A DNA stretch of 14,554 nucleotides, taken from positions 1 to 14,554 of the forward strand of contig NZ_CALINL010000013.1 of NCBI RefSeq assembly GCF_938045225.1, given 5' to 3'. The notes under the pieces were generated by a model. The model was not told the origin of the DNA and searched no databases. It worked only from the letters and a program-made list of their open reading frames with translations. A program made the translations under genes and the position numbers. Positions within the stretch are counted from its first letter, which is position 1; each line of letters begins with the position of its first letter. This DNA comes from an uncultured Campylobacter sp. Lineage in GTDB: Bacteria > Campylobacterota > Campylobacteria > Campylobacterales > Campylobacteraceae. This document shows positions 13,617 through 14,554 of the stretch, piece by piece.

Positions 13617-14428
13617 TGGTTTTTGCCGTTTTTGGCAACCCTATCTCTCACTCCGTTTCGCCGAGGCTGCACAACCTAGCTCTCGGCGAGCTCGGTCTAT
13701 CTCGCGAAGCCCTCTATACTCGCTACGAGTTAGCGGACAGCTCGCAACTCATTTCCAAATTTAAAGAACTAAAATTAAGTGGCGCAAACGTAACCGTACC
13801 TCACAAAGAAGCCGCGCTCGCGCAGTGCGACACCCCAGACGAAACGGCTGCCAAAATCGGCTCCGTAAATACCCTTGTAGCTCGCGGCGATAAAATTTAC
13901 GGCTACAACACTGATGCGCCAGGATTTTTACGAGCGATAGAGAGTTTTGGACATATAAATTCGGCTCTCATTTTGGGCGCTGGCGGGACGGCTAGGGCGG
14001 TCGCCTACGCGCTAAAGAGCCGCGGCGTGCGAGTTTGCGTGCTAAATAGAAGCGAGGAGAGACTGGCAAATTTTGCCGAATTTAAAAAATTTAGCTGGGC
14101 GAATTTCGGCAAATTTAATGGCGGCAAATTTGATCTCGTCGTAAATACGACTTCGGCTGGGCTAAAAGACGAAAATTTGCCCGCGCCGATTGAGATTTTA
14201 CGTCCGATTTTTGATGAAGCTAAATTTGCCTTCGACGTGATTTACGGCAAGAAAACGCCATTTTTAAATTTAGCCGCCGCTAGCGGACTCGCGCATAAAG
14301 ACGGCGCTGAGATGCTACTTTTTCAGGCGGTTTTAGCGTTAAATTTATTTTTCGAGGGATCGCTTGACGAGGCCAAAATTGAGGCCTCGATGCGAAAAGC
14401 CCTTTACTTATCGGCTTCTTCTAGATAA
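13613..14428 (+). CDS. aroE: Shikimate dehydrogenase
   Basis: Reduces 3-dehydroshikimate to shikimate with NADPH, step four of the shikimate pathway. The 271-residue length is normal. The substrate-binding N-terminal domain has NPISHSVSP (9-17, both serines present), ANVTVPHKE (58-66, catalytic K65) and YNTDAPGF (98-105, catalytic D101). The cofactor domain has GAGGTARAV (122-130), LNRSEERL, and NTTSAGL for the nicotinamide side. The C-terminus has GAEMLLFQAVLALNLFFEG. Two adjacent ATG codons are possible (13613 and 13616); numbering from the first places K65 and D101 where E. coli AroE has K65 and D102. It overlaps the SPOR gene stop by four bases and is the last gene of the operon. Its 3' end overlaps pyk by 25 bases on the opposite strand. 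The stretch at about 153-172 (Phe/Lys-rich) coincides with a cluster of AAATTT-type strings. Confidence 0.96.
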   Translation: MMVFAVFGNPISHSVSPRLHNLALGELGLSREALYTRYELADSSQLISKFKELKLSGANVTVPHKEAALAQCDTPDETAAKIGSVNTLVARGDKIYGYNTDAPGFLRAIESFGHINSALILGAGGTARAVAYALKSRGVRVCVLNRSEERLANFAEFKKFSWANFGKFNGGKFDLVVNTTSAGLKDENLPAPIEILRPIFDEAKFAFDVIYGKKTPFLNLAAASGLAHKDGAEMLLFQAVLALNLFFEGSLDEAKIEASMRKALYLSASSR

Positions 14429-14554
14429 TAATCTATCTGAGCTTTTCTTAAAATCCTGATCAGGTCCGAGCTGCCCGCCACTCCCGTCGGATATCCCGCG
14501 GTCATGATGTAGCTTTTGTCGTCTTTTATGTAGCCTTTTTCGACTGCGGCTTTG
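14404..14554 (-). CDS. pyk: Pyruvate kinase, C-terminal fragment (runs off the window)
   Basis: The last 49 codons and stop of a gene entering from the right on the minus strand. The translated end contains SYIMTAGYPTGVAGSSDLI and ILRKAQIDYYLEEADK. The segment TAGYPTGVAGSSDLIRI matches the conserved end of the pyruvate kinase C-terminal domain (usually tTAGvP.G..GtTNlIrV). Pyruvate kinase makes pyruvate and ATP from phosphoenolpyruvate and ADP in lower glycolysis; in non-glycolytic Campylobacter its carbon comes mainly from amino acids and organic acids. A pyk convergent with or near this cluster fits what I recall of C. jejuni, where pyk lies close to the fur region. The last 25 bases overlap aroE on the other strand, leaving no room for a terminator between the genes. 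The catalytic domain is outside the window. Confidence 0.85.
   Translation of the reverse strand, partial: KAAVEKGYIKDDKSYIMTAGYPTGVAGSSDLIRILRKAQIDYYLEEADK

Overview
The window looks like a chromosomal segment of a Campylobacter from the group of mid-GC human oral species (showae/rectus/curvus type). Three things suggest this. The gene order gatC-(pilT)-cvpA-fur-lysS-glyA-DUF1882-SPOR-aroE, with pyk convergent after it, is the epsilonproteobacterial (Campylobacterota) fur neighbourhood. The DNA is full of the hexamer AAATTT, which is common in these genomes. HisG is the short form, unlike the long form I recall for C. jejuni. The species assignment is inference.

Layout. 1-260: non-coding, with a GC-rich 13-bp perfect inverted repeat at the extreme left end. 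261-860 (+): LysE/RhtB-family exporter. 913-2844 (+): membrane-bound GGDEF-EAL protein with a degenerate GGDEF site and an intact-looking EAL site. 2845-3652: about 800 bp of AT-rich DNA without a supportable gene. 6773 down to 3653 (-): a five-gene operon whose genes all overlap, in the order YfgM-like membrane protein, BamB-like beta-propeller lipoprotein, a small unknown protein, type III pantothenate kinase (coaX), and short-form hisG. 6774-6896: a divergent promoter region with an extended -10 box on each strand. 6897-14428 (+): a nine-gene, tightly packed operon (gatC, pilT, cvpA, fur, lysS, glyA, DUF1882 gene, SPOR-domain gene, aroE). 14404-14554 (-): the 3' end of pyk, overlapping aroE tail to tail.

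How the genes work together. The minus operon pairs a probable envelope-biogenesis couple (YfgM-like and BamB-like, adjacent as yfgM-bamB are in E. coli) with coenzyme A and histidine biosynthesis enzymes. The plus operon joins translation enzymes (gatC, lysS), one-carbon metabolism (glyA), iron regulation (fur), the shikimate pathway (aroE), a septal peptidoglycan-binding SPOR protein and a pilus retraction ATPase. No pilus structural genes are present here.

Most notable observations. (1) Codon usage switches abruptly inside lysS at about 9970-9980 and switches back near the end of glyA. This suggests a transferred segment of about 2.1 kb from a lower-GC relative. (2) The DUF1882 protein shows a pattern resembling the archaeo-eukaryotic primase / LigD polymerase fold. 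(3) A YfgM-BamB-like pair sits in an epsilonproteobacterium. (4) HisG is short-form, with no HisZ in the window.
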